From Shewanella sp. UCD-KL12 (lineage in GTDB: Bacteria > Pseudomonadota > Gammaproteobacteria > Enterobacterales > Shewanellaceae), in NCBI RefSeq assembly GCF_001957125.1, contig NZ_MPHJ01000001.1, positions 1,185,765 through 1,249,764 on the forward strand: 64,000 nucleotides of DNA, in the 5' to 3' direction. The first letter of the stretch is position 1; every line of letters begins with the position of its first letter. Below are positions 17,662 through 24,905 of the stretch, one piece after another. The position numbers were made by a program, and so were the translations under genes. The notes under the pieces are model-generated. The model ran no database searches and was not told the origin of the DNA. It saw only the letters and a list, made by a program, of their open reading frames with translations.

Positions 17662-19632
17662 ATGACCGTTCTTCTAATGACCCCCCCTATGACACAGCTG
17701 AATACGCCTTATCCGGCAACAGCATACTTAACGGGGTTTTTACGCTCACAAGGTTATGAGGCGGTTCAGCGAGATCCTGCTATTGAGCTTTTCCTTGAGA
17801 TGATGACGGCGCCCGCACTGGAGATTATTCGTCAGCATGTGGAGCAAAACTTCGAGCACCTTGAAGACAGTGAATTACCCGCTGCAATTTTTACCTTTTT
17901 GACTGAGTTTGACCGTTACCAACTGACAGTTGAAAGTGCGATTCGCTTCTTGCAGGGAAAAGATCCCAGCCTAGCAATGCGAATTAATTCTCGCCGCTTT
18001 TTACCCGAAGGCCCGGCGTTTGATGCGATTGCACAAATGGAAGCGGTATCAGGCGATGTGTTGCAAGCCGCTTTTGGTAATCTCGGGGTACAAGATAAAG
18101 CCAAATACCTCGCGACCCTGTTTATTAATGACCTCTCTACTGTTATTACTCAGGGCGTGGACCCCTACTTTGAAGTGAGTCGTTACGGCGAGCAATTAGC
18201 GGCGGCTAACCCAAGTTTCGATAACCTCTACGATACCTTGATGGATGAGCCTAGCTTTAGCTCAGAAATTTTAGAGCAATTGGTTGAGTTGTATCTAGAA
18301 GAAACTCAGCCTAGTGTCGTCGCGTTAACCGTGCCTTTTCCCGGCAATATGCTAGGTGCTCTACGTATTGCACAAACTTGTAAAGCCATTAACCCCGATA
18401 TTCCTATCATTATGGGTGGTGGTTTTATTAATACTGAGCTGCGTGCGCTCAAAGACCCAAGAGTGTTTGAGTTTGTTGATTTTATCTGTCTCGATGATGG
18501 TGAGCGTCCTCTAATCACGCTTCTGGAATACTTCGAAGGAAAGCGTGGGATAGACGACTTAGTGCGTACCTATTTTCTCGTCCAAGACAGCGATGGCAAT
18601 GACAGTGGCAATAGTTCTGGTAACAATAGTGATAGTGGCGAGCCTTACGTACACTTCAATGAAAACAATGAGCTACAGGATATTCCACAAACTGAAGTTG
18701 GTGCACCAGTATACGATGGGCTGCCATTAGATGAGTACCTGTCTTTATGTGAAATGCTCAATCCTATGCACCGTATTTGGAGTGATGGACGTTGGAATAA
18801 ACTGACCATCGCCCATGGCTGTTACTGGCGTAAATGCAGTTTTTGCGATGTCAGTTTAGATTATATCGACCGTTTTGATGCTGCAGGAGCCGATGCGCTA
18901 GTAGACAGAATCGAGGCGCTCATCGAGGAAACTGGAGAGACTGGTTTTCACTTCGTCGATGAAGCCCTACCACCAAAGCTATTGTTTCAGCTTGCAAAGC
19001 GGCTCATTGAACGCAATGTGATAATAAGCTGGTGGGGCAATATTCGTTTTGAAAGAACTTTTAGCCAAGCCCGTTGCCAGTTGCTGGCCGACTCTGGGTG
19101 TATCGCCGTGAGCGGCGGTTTAGAGGTCGCATCAGATCGTTTGTTGAAACTCATGAAAAAAGGCGTGAGTGTTGAGCGCGTCGCCCAAGTAACGAAAGCG
19201 TTCAGTGATGCCGGTATATTGGTTCACGCCTATCTGATGTATGGCTTCCCAACACAAACAGAGCAAGAAACTGTTGATTCACTAGAAATGGTGCGCCAGT
19301 TAATGAAACATGGCTGTTTCCAGTCTGCCTACTGGCATCGCTTTGTGGCCACAGTACACAGCCCTATTGGCATCAGTCCTGAACAGTTCGGTATCACCTT
19401 AGCTGAGCGTCCTGAGATACTATTTGCTGAAAACGATGTGGACTTCACCGACCCAACCGGTACCGATCATGAGATGCTTGGCGAAGGACTTCGCAAGGCG
19501 CTCTACAACTATATGCACGGTATAGGCTTCGACCAGCCGATGAGTTTCTGGTTTAACCAGAAGGTTGCACGCACTGGCATGAAAAAAGACCTGATATCAA
19601 AAGCGATTGATGACTTAATTGCTAGCCAATAA
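17662..19632 (+). CDS. B12-binding-type radical SAM protein of unknown substrate
   Basis: 656 residues. The N-terminal half has a cobalamin-binding-like Rossmann region (VVALTVPFPGNMLGALRIAQTCKAINP then IIMGGGFINTEL). A low-complexity Ser/Gly/Asn/Asp linker lies near residues 308-328. The radical SAM core follows, with cysteines at 387, 392 and 395, a CX4CX2C spacing rather than the usual CX3CX2C. The core continues with FHFVDEALPP, ISGWWGN-like ISWWGNIRFERTF, GGLEVASDRLLKLMKKG and AYLMYGFPTQTEQETVDSLEMVRQL, all normal for the family. No DXHXXG-type cobalamin-ligand motif was seen. The reaction cannot be named from sequence; no partner gene is adjacent. Confidence 0.85.
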   Translation: MTVLLMTPPMTQLNTPYPATAYLTGFLRSQGYEAVQRDPAIELFLEMMTAPALEIIRQHVEQNFEHLEDSELPAAIFTFLTEFDRYQLTVESAIRFLQGKDPSLAMRINSRRFLPEGPAFDAIAQMEAVSGDVLQAAFGNLGVQDKAKYLATLFINDLSTVITQGVDPYFEVSRYGEQLAAANPSFDNLYDTLMDEPSFSSEILEQLVELYLEETQPSVVALTVPFPGNMLGALRIAQTCKAINPDIPIIMGGGFINTELRALKDPRVFEFVDFICLDDGERPLITLLEYFEGKRGIDDLVRTYFLVQDSDGNDSGNSSGNNSDSGEPYVHFNENNELQDIPQTEVGAPVYDGLPLDEYLSLCEMLNPMHRIWSDGRWNKLTIAHGCYWRKCSFCDVSLDYIDRFDAAGADALVDRIEALIEETGETGFHFVDEALPPKLLFQLAKRLIERNVIISWWGNIRFERTFSQARCQLLADSGCIAVSGGLEVASDRLLKLMKKGVSVERVAQVTKAFSDAGILVHAYLMYGFPTQTEQETVDSLEMVRQLMKHGCFQSAYWHRFVATVHSPIGISPEQFGITLAERPEILFAENDVDFTDPTGTDHEMLGEGLRKALYNYMHGIGFDQPMSFWFNQKVARTGMKKDLISKAIDDLIASQ

Positions 19633-19844
19633 AGTTAATTTGGGGCGTTCAAAAGTCAACGATAATTTTATTTTATCTTAATCAATATTGGAGTTGCAGA
19701 GCATGTGCCATGAGTCTTTGCGACACGCCGCAAGCACAATCCCTGTGGGCTCTGCGACATCATCTGACCTACATGGTCTTAAGCGTTCCTGACGCTATAA
19801 AGACATTCCCCATATCCCTATGGGTCAGAGTAGGGAATGCCGGC

Positions 19845-19910
19845 AAATGTACGACTGAAAGGATTCAGGAGGTAGAGCAACGCAGGGAGCAGTTACCGAG
19901 GGAACATTTT
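19845..19910 (+). repeat. Inverted repeat module A, left copy
   Basis: A 66-bp segment matching the reverse complement of 24300-24364 with only a few mismatches. It spans the stretch ACTGAAAGGATTCAGGAGG to GAGGGAACATTTT. It is the outer member of a nested A-B ... B'-A' arrangement around the accessory genes. The surrounding 19.64-20.17 kb carries no convincing gene and appears made of such intergenic repeat material. Confidence 0.85.
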
Positions 19911-20079
19911 CGGCCTTGAAACCGAAGGTCATAGCCGCGTTCACACCTGATGATTTATTTCTTCGATTTAGATTTATTGGTAGCTAAGTTGTTTTTGAAC
20001 ATAAGCCGTTTTGGCTAGCTCATACAGCCAAAAGCAAACAGTCTAACTTCAATAAAATGCAGCTCATCTGCTATGTCCC

Positions 20080-20145
20080 TTTGCAAGTCGCCGTAAAATC
20101 ATCCCTGATGGCTCTACTAAATCATCCTGATTTAGAAGCTTGCAC
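20080..20145 (+). repeat. Inverted repeat module B, left copy
   Basis: A 66-bp segment (TTTGCAAGTCGCCG ... TTTAGAAGCTTGCAC) matching the reverse complement of 24099-24164, strongest over the outer 30 bp. A further partial copy of the same module is visible near 24404-24490, so this is a dispersed intergenic repeat family and not a unique pair. Confidence 0.8.
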
Positions 20146-20174
20146 GTCCCACAGCAGATTCTCTGCCAGCAAGT

Positions 20175-20519
20175 TCAATGTAGAGCCTGACATGTTTTTG
20201 GACAAAAGCTTGTTAAAGCATTAGGTCTGGACATACTGACATTGATTAGAAAAAGTAACTCATTTAATCTGACCCTAATTTCACTTTTATCTTCATATTG
20301 GTACTTCCGTTTCTCTATATCTAATAAGAGCTCTTTCTTAACACTTTCGAGTTCTGTTGCATGTTTAGTTATGATTTTTTGCTTTGCACTTTCTAGGGAG
20401 TGAATATCCTCTCTTAATGCTTTATTCGTACCTTGTGTCTTTGTATAAGCAGTAAAATACAGCGACAAAGCTCCAATAATGAAAGCCAAACCATGTGTAA
20501 ACATATCTGTTATATTCAT
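20175..20519 (-). CDS. Small membrane/coiled-coil cassette protein, probably 3'-truncated
   Basis: 114 residues: one N-terminal membrane helix (about residues 8-26), then a Lys/Glu-rich coiled coil (about 35-90). The last 20 residues (about NVSMSRPNALTSF onward) change in composition and run towards the repeat-rich left flank, so the original C terminus was probably lost. ATG 20519 has only a weak upstream site (GGAAGG, distant). It is the leftmost of a row of minus-strand cassette-like genes and lacks a recognisable attC site after it. Function unknown. Confidence 0.45.
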   Translation of the reverse strand: MNITDMFTHGLAFIIGALSLYFTAYTKTQGTNKALREDIHSLESAKQKIITKHATELESVKKELLLDIEKRKYQYEDKSEIRVRLNELLFLINVSMSRPNALTSFCPKTCQALH

Positions 20520-20544
20520 CTAATATTAAAACCTTCCATTAGAG

Positions 20545-20598
20545 TGCTAACGCCAAATTAAGGTGCACCGTTGGCTTCATCTGGAATTTTTTGTTACA
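20545..20598 (-). other. Short attC-like integron recombination site
   Basis: Read on the minus strand it begins TGTAACA and ends CACCTTAATTTGGCGTTAGC, which matches the 3' half of Vibrio-type attC sites. The outer 12 nt at the two ends are partly complementary (TAAC...AAATT / AATTT...GTTA). It starts 12 nt after the stop of the small gene 20611-20715, the normal place for an attC. The central part is poorly palindromic, so it may be degenerate. Confidence 0.6.
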
Positions 20599-20610
20599 GG
20601 CCGAATGCAC

Positions 20611-20715
20611 TTAGGTCGATAGGTGACCAGCAGCGTAGCCGACTCCAGTAGCCCTAGTTGTTTCGAACATAGAACTAAAAAGAATGCGAGCACGAGCTTT
20701 GAATGTTTCTACCAT
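20611..20715 (-). CDS. Very small cassette gene (34 codons)
   Basis: ATG 20715 stands behind an unusually strong GAGGAGGAGT ribosome site, which decides this start over an upstream in-frame ATG at 20799. The 34-residue product (MVETFKARARILFSSMFE onward) is basic with no clear membrane helix. An attC-like site follows directly. The family is not recognised. The strong ribosome site and its position before an attC are the reasons for calling it. Confidence 0.42.
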   Translation of the reverse strand: MVETFKARARILFSSMFETTRATGVGYAAGHLST

Positions 20716-20870
20716 AGACTCCTCCTCATGTTTGTCTGCCGTGGTTGACGAAACCGGTTGGATACTTACGTAATGTAAAAGCACAAAAATAAGGGCCATG
20801 GAGCCAACAAACGCCCAAGGAATCGAACCTTGGCCTACCTCCCTATCAGCCTAAATACACTCAGGGATGT

Positions 20871-21095
20871 TTATTTTACCTTAACAAAACGAGAAAGGTT
20901 ACGACCTTTGTTAATTTCCGTTCCGTATGTTTCAGGAATTCCTGCAAGTTTTGCTATATTTTTCGGTGAAGATGAACACTCTGAAATTTCTTTCGCGTAC
21001 TTTATACCAAATAAATGAACCATTGTAGCCGTCTCACCTTTTTTTGATTCAAAATACATTTCTTTAAGTGCTTGCGCTAGATCGATTTCGTTCAC
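20871..21095 (-). CDS. Small HTH-like cassette protein
   Basis: 74 residues: MNEIDLAQALKEMYFESKKGE, then FGIKYAKEI, then SPKNIAKLAGIPETYGTEINKG. The last block reads like a helix-turn-helix with a following basic tail. Similar short HTH-like proteins are common in integron cassettes. GTG 21095 has an AAAGGAG site. It is 35 bp downstream of the membrane-protein gene 21131-21418, so the two probably share a transcript. DNA target unknown. Confidence 0.62.
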   Translation of the reverse strand: MNEIDLAQALKEMYFESKKGETATMVHLFGIKYAKEISECSSSPKNIAKLAGIPETYGTEINKGRNLSRFVKVK

Positions 21096-21130
21096 TCGAT
21101 TTCTCCTTTAAAGTCTTGTTATGTTTATAT

Positions 21131-21418
21131 TTAGCGCCATAAATCTCTATCACTGGCTTTGGTGTTTTTTCTATATTTTTCGTTATCTCTATTAACCTCT
21201 TCTTCCAACGCTAACTCAAAATCAGTCTTCGGTTGTTTTTTCTCGGTGAACGCCTTGTAAATGGCAAATAAAATAGAAAATGCGATAGCTACGGCTAAGC
21301 CCCAAATTCCAGCTATTCCAATAATAATCAAGACTACTATTACAGCACCAATTATTTCACCAATTCCTCCAGTGAAGATCCCATGTTCATTTTCGAAATT
21401 ATCTCCACCTTCTGACAT
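21131..21418 (-). CDS. Small two-helix membrane cassette protein
   Basis: 95 residues from ATG 21418, chosen because GGAGGT lies just upstream. A short polar N terminus is followed by a glycine-rich hydrophobic hairpin (about residues 16-58) and an acidic/basic tail (EKKQPKTDFELALEEEVNRD). No known family is evident. It follows an attC site (21482-21608) in the same direction and is probably co-transcribed with the HTH-like gene. Confidence 0.55.
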   Translation of the reverse strand: MSEGGDNFENEHGIFTGGIGEIIGAVIVVLIIIGIAGIWGLAVAIAFSILFAIYKAFTEKKQPKTDFELALEEEVNRDNEKYRKNTKASDRDLWR

Positions 21419-21481
21419 TTTAACCTCCAAACTATGAAACCACTTTTTCTAGTTGTTTAATGCTCCACAGCTAGACAATAA

Positions 21482-21608
21482 ACATAACGCCGCATTAAGG
21501 TGTGAGCAATGCTACCACCTAACCTAAACCAATACACTGTAAACACAAAACCCTACCTTGAACTAAAAATGCCAAGCGTTGCGAATCACTCGTAAATGTT
21601 TTGTTAAA
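21482..21608 (-). other. Integron attC site, full-length Vibrio type
   Basis: On the minus strand this 127-bp element starts with TTTAACAAAACATTTACGAG and ends with CACCTTAATGCGGCGTTATG. The two ends pair as an imperfect hairpin of about 30 nt (TAAC..CATT.A.G.GTGA..CAA.GC on both arms), and the spacer holds GCAACGCTTGGCATTTTTAG. Length, boxes and end sequences match the long attC repeats of Vibrio-type chromosomal integrons. It begins 5 nt after the stop of the HEPN-like gene, as expected for a cassette. Confidence 0.88.
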
Positions 21609-21613
21609 TGGCT

Positions 21614-22207
21614 TTACTGGTGCTCTCTTATATCTTTGCTGGCACTATACGCTGTGCTTATTACTTGTTCTGCTTCTTCTTTTAAGTTGGAGATCCATCT
21701 TTCAAGACTACGAGGACCTTGATCTACCAATAAACTCTCCGCATCCGATAAGCGCCTTTGCAACACTTTGTATAGAAAAACAAAAGCAGCCAATGCTAAA
21801 TCGAGTTTGGGAAAGTTTAGAGAAATAGAGTCCTGTGATAAATCGGTATGCGAAAAGAACTGGTTTCTCAAAGCGAGAACGTCTTTCAGATACACAACAA
21901 ACTCACCACTATGAGTATTTAGGTCTTTAAACATCTCTTTACGGAAACTTTCTTTTTTTACATCTAAATGTTTCCAGTGAGTATCTTCACTTTGCTTGCC
22001 AAAGCACTTAGCCCAAGATTCAACGAAATGACCATAGTGAGCGTTACAAGTTGATATCCAAAAATAGTTATTGCTATTTTTAAGCACATCAATTTGGCGA
22101 GCATAGCTCAAAGACCTTATTCCTGAGCGAATTACGTCCATTTGAGCTGATATTAACTTTAATTCTTCATCGTCTGATTTTTCAGACTTAAACTTTGTAA
22201 CTATCAA
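21614..22207 (-). CDS. HEPN-domain protein, AbiU2-like (cassette gene)
   Basis: 197 residues, all-helical in character, with ALRNQFFSHTD containing the HEPN ribonuclease motif R-x5-H (Arg114, His120) with Asn directly after the Arg. Upstream, AHYGHFVESWAKCFG and HWKHLD resemble the AbiU2-type HEPN proteins. HEPN proteins are often RNA-cutting toxins or abortive-infection effectors. The start is TTG 22207 behind GGAGGT. An attC site follows the stop by 5 nt. No clear nucleotidyltransferase (MNT) antitoxin partner is adjacent; the degenerate frame at 22232-22444 lies just upstream. Confidence 0.7.
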   Translation of the reverse strand: MIVTKFKSEKSDDEELKLISAQMDVIRSGIRSLSYARQIDVLKNSNNYFWISTCNAHYGHFVESWAKCFGKQSEDTHWKHLDVKKESFRKEMFKDLNTHSGEFVVYLKDVLALRNQFFSHTDLSQDSISLNFPKLDLALAAFVFLYKVLQRRLSDAESLLVDQGPRSLERWISNLKEEAEQVISTAYSASKDIREHQ

Positions 22208-22231
22208 TGTTACCTCCAGCCATTTAAAAGC

Positions 22232-22444
22232 TTATTCAATAGCAGCACGATAACGTTCCAGGCTACTCAATTCACATACCAAAGATACCATCGCTAAGTT
22301 GTTGTTGTAAATGGAATATTCCTCGTAAATAGACAAGCAATGCTCATAATACTGCCGGAGAAAGAATGCGTCTTTGTTTACGAGGTCTATACAACACTTT
22401 TCAATACTCCTTAGTAGATTGATATGTATAGGCTTTCTTGAATG
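22232..22444 (-). pseudogene. Open 70-codon frame without a start, possible remnant
   Basis: The frame ending at 22232 reads like real protein (for example DLVNKDAFFLRQYYEHCLSI and VCELSSLERYRAAIE), but it has a stop at 22445 and no ATG or GTG near its beginning. A different frame upstream opens with ATG at about 22470 and ends inside this region, which suggests a frameshifted gene. It ends 25 bp before the HEPN-like gene in the same direction. It could be the remains of a cassette gene or of a partner protein. Confidence 0.4.
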
Positions 22445-22471
22445 TTACAAAGTTATCGATGCGTAGAATGC

Positions 22472-22669
22472 TCATTTTGCGCATTCTTTGACGCCAAAGT
22501 TATCTGAATTTGGAGCAAATAAGTTATACCTGTATAGAAAATCAGTCTTTTGGGCGGCAAGTAAAGTGGGCAAAACGATTAGAAAAAGTAAGACTCTGTT
22601 GACTGGAACTGGGTCGCCTCGTTGTTCTTGATAACACGTATTGGGGCAATAATGGCTTAGATTGATCAC
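22472..22669 (-). CDS. Possible small membrane protein, unknown
   Basis: 65 residues from GTG 22669, with one hydrophobic stretch (about residues 24-38, NRVLLFLIVLPTLLAAQ). No good ribosome site and no known family were seen. It is included because the surrounding 670 bp otherwise holds no intact gene. It may be a chance frame. Confidence 0.25.
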   Translation of the reverse strand: MINLSHYCPNTCYQEQRGDPVPVNRVLLFLIVLPTLLAAQKTDFLYRYNLFAPNSDNFGVKECAK

Positions 22670-22740
22670 TCTAAGCCGTACCTGAACAGAAATCCGTTTC
22701 GGAAAACCTTATATTAGGAAATCGCTAATTAGTTTAGATT

Positions 22741-22754
22741 CGCCAAATTTGGCG
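22741..22754. promoter_or_regulatory. 14-bp perfect palindrome upstream of the nuclease-like gene
   Basis: CGCCAAATTTGGCG is a perfect palindrome 120 bp before the start at 22874. It could be an operator for a dimeric repressor. No terminator-like T-run follows. Direct observation is limited to the symmetry. Confidence 0.4.
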
Positions 22755-22873
22755 GACGCTGCCTATCAATAGGATGTCTTGTATCGTATAGCTTTTTAAA
22801 AGGATATGGTTAGATGTAGAATAAGGGCAACTAGATGCAATATCAAAAGCATACCAATAACTTGGGGTCGTGA

Positions 22874-23914
22874 ATGATCGATGAAAAGGTTAATTTTTCC
22901 AACGAAGACAATTTTAAGTCATTTATGGCTCAATATGATCCTATTGCAGACCTAGACGATATCGAAGAGAAGTTCCCCGATGGTACTGAAATCGCTGACT
23001 ATGCGATAAGGGATGTTGTTGTCATTGAACTGAAAACTCTCAAAGAAGATCCAACTCAGAAGATGGAAAACTTCTTTCATGAGATCATGAAGCGCCCAGA
23101 CTTTCCTGCTATCTACGGTGAACTCAATTTTCGTCGAGTTGTTAATCTATTACCTGATGGTGAACAGAACATTCGGAAGTTCGAAACAGTTGCTTTTCGT
23201 CAAATAGAAAGCATTATGAGCAAAGCTAATAAGCAGGTTGTATCTACCATTGACCATCTCAAAATGGATCCTCAAACGTCTGGAACGCTCATCATCATTA
23301 ACGAGTTTGCAGACTTCTTTGAACCAGATGTATTGGTTAACTATATAAGCAAACGCTTGGGATCAAAGAATGATAAAGGGTTGTTAAGATTTTCGCATCT
23401 TAATCACGTCATTCTAATTCAAGATACCCATAAAGTAAGAGACGCAAGTCAAAGTGGCATCGTTATACCTGTTTATTACATTGCTAACGATAACATTGCA
23501 CAGAATGAAGTTAATAAGAAAGCTTATATAGCTTTGAGAGAGCTAATTAAAAACTATTCTCACTTTAACAAATGCAACCACAAAGTATATGATAATGTTG
23601 ATGAATCACTCGATATTGAGAAATTACATCAACCAGAAGTGAAAGAGCCATTAAAAGGTCAAGAATGGATTGAAGATCAATATCGAAAGAATCGATATAT
23701 GAAAGACTTCACTGATGAACAACTAATCGAATTTGGTTCAATGGTGATGTCAGTGTGTTATTCGATGGTATTGAAAGAAAACCCATTAGTCTTAGAACAC
23801 CATAAAAAGATGCATCTATTCAAGACTCAGATCGAACTTTTTGAAGAGAGTAGATTAAGACCATTTGATTTAAGAAGACTAGATATCGACCCTAGAAAAT
23901 ACGCCCCAAAATAA
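22874..23914 (+). CDS. Orphan protein with PD-(D/E)XK-like nuclease signature
   Basis: 346 residues. Near the N terminus, EIADYAIRDVVVIELKTL fits the PD-(D/E)XK core pattern: Asp42, a beta-strand, then Glu52-x-Lys54. The middle region has SGTLIIINEFADFFEPDVL and LNHVILIQDTHKV, and the C terminus is helical and basic (RLRPFDLRRLDIDPRKY). No membrane segment or helicase motif is present, and no known named family is recognised. It is the only plus-strand gene of the accessory block, flanked on the right by repeat modules B' and A'. A role in defence or mobile-element biology is inferred from position and fold only. ATG 22874 has a GGGG site. Confidence 0.68.
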   Translation: MIDEKVNFSNEDNFKSFMAQYDPIADLDDIEEKFPDGTEIADYAIRDVVVIELKTLKEDPTQKMENFFHEIMKRPDFPAIYGELNFRRVVNLLPDGEQNIRKFETVAFRQIESIMSKANKQVVSTIDHLKMDPQTSGTLIIINEFADFFEPDVLVNYISKRLGSKNDKGLLRFSHLNHVILIQDTHKVRDASQSGIVIPVYYIANDNIAQNEVNKKAYIALRELIKNYSHFNKCNHKVYDNVDESLDIEKLHQPEVKEPLKGQEWIEDQYRKNRYMKDFTDEQLIEFGSMVMSVCYSMVLKENPLVLEHHKKMHLFKTQIELFEESRLRPFDLRRLDIDPRKYAPK

Positions 23915-24098
23915 TCTATCAAGGAAATACCTCAACCTTTAGGTATTTACAAGTATGATGCATGTTAGTCAGGTATTAGGAAAAATATGTCAAATGATGC
24001 TTTGATGAAATGAGTAGTCAATCTTTTGAAACAAGGAATGGGGCATAAATGAGTTTGACGCTTCGATGAACTCGCTAGCAGCCTGTGAGCTGAGTGGC

Positions 24099-24164
24099 GT
24101 GCAAGCTTCTAAATCAAGGATGATTTAGCAGAGCCTACATGGAGGTATCCACGGCGGTTTGCAA
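24099..24164 (-). repeat. Inverted repeat module B, right copy
   Basis: The reverse complement of 20080-20145 with scattered differences, best at the outer ends (GTGCAAGCTTCTAAATCA and ACGGCGGTTTGCAAA). A third, shorter copy of its first 17 bp is at about 24274-24291. Confidence 0.8.
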
Positions 24165-24299
24165 AGACACAAGCGCATTGGCTGCGAAACGTTGAAGTCA
24201 GCTTTATCTCACTATGGGGCAGATGTTAGTCGAACGATACCATGCACTCGCTAGTTGCCTATGCGCTTTGTGGTGTGCAAACTTCTAAATCATGGTCAG

Positions 24300-24364
24300 A
24301 AATGTTCCCTCGGTAACTGCTCCCTGCGGTATTCTACCTCCTGAATCCTTTCAGTCGTACATTT
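24300..24364 (-). repeat. Inverted repeat module A, right copy
   Basis: A near-identical reverse complement of 19845-19910 (AAATGTTCCCTCGG ... TTTCAGTCGTACATTT). It closes the nested inverted arrangement. The plus-strand open frame across it is judged to be repeat-derived, not a gene. Confidence 0.85.
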
Positions 24365-24793
24365 CTTGGTATTTCCACCAATCCTTGGCAGTCAGATATT
24401 TAGTAGAGCCATCAGGGCCAATTTCGTTCCATACAAAATTTGGCATTTCCTCCATCCCTGGAGGTCAGAAGATTTTACGGCGTCTTGCAAAAATATTAGC
24501 GCATTGGCTGCTGATCAATGCTGACTACTACAATACATAGCGAAGAGCACTAGACTCCGGCCCAGAAGCATTGCCGGAGTGACTAGGTTAAATGTCACTG
24601 AAGCTTTTGATGAGATCAAAAGCCATAGCGTTTCGCAGAACTCTCTCAAAACAAGAGTGCACATGCCTCGCCGGACAGGCGTTAGGTTACATTGAAGGCG
24701 CGAGCTTCAAATGCACGACTAAAGATAAGTAAGTTATATAAAAATGAATGAGCCTTCATACGAAGCCTTACTTACATTAGTTTAGAGAGTAAA
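24365..24793. other. Gene-free, hairpin-rich stretch between the accessory block and the dcu remnant
   Basis: No credible gene. It holds a partial module B copy (24404-24490) and two clear hairpins: ACTCCGGC / GCCGGAGT at 24554-24580 and GCTTTTGAT / ATCAAAAGC with a 3-nt loop at 24603-24623. A shorter one, TTGAAG..GCTTCAA, lies near 24693-24710. None is followed by a convincing T-run. Confidence 0.55.
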
Positions 24794-24886
24794 TCAGAGT
24801 ACTGCTCCGCCAATGACAAATCCCAAAGCTACCGATGTCGATATTGTCACTAGGCCTGGGATAAAGAGTAATGCATGGTTAGACAC
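24794..24886 (-). pseudogene. Remnant of a second DcuA C terminus
   Basis: On the minus strand this reads FIPGLVTISTSVALGFVIGG then AVL and a stop, almost identical to the last residues of the intact DcuA next to it (FIPGLVTISTSVALGFLIGG then LVL). Nothing upstream continues the protein; the sequence runs directly into the 21-bp tandem repeats. It is therefore a duplicated or recombined 3' fragment of a dcuA gene. Confidence 0.82.
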
Positions 24887-24905
24887 TAAAATGCTAATTC
24901 TCAAT

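Noticed and set aside
9818..19632. RiPP cluster made of the MacB-type exporter and the radical SAM gene (darobactin-like)
   Set aside because: The two are 2.5 kb apart with a terminator and unrelated genes between them, and no precursor-peptide gene was found near either.
19710..19919. 69-codon plus-strand open frame
   Set aside because: It lies across repeat module A and related intergenic repeat sequence, has no ribosome site and no protein-like conservation pattern.
20830..21018. 62-codon plus-strand open frame
   Set aside because: It is antisense to the HTH-like gene 20871-21095, which has a good ribosome site and a recognisable helix-turn-helix.
24292..24540. 82-codon plus-strand open frame
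   Set aside because: It runs across repeat modules A' and a partial B copy, so the frame is a by-product of repeats.
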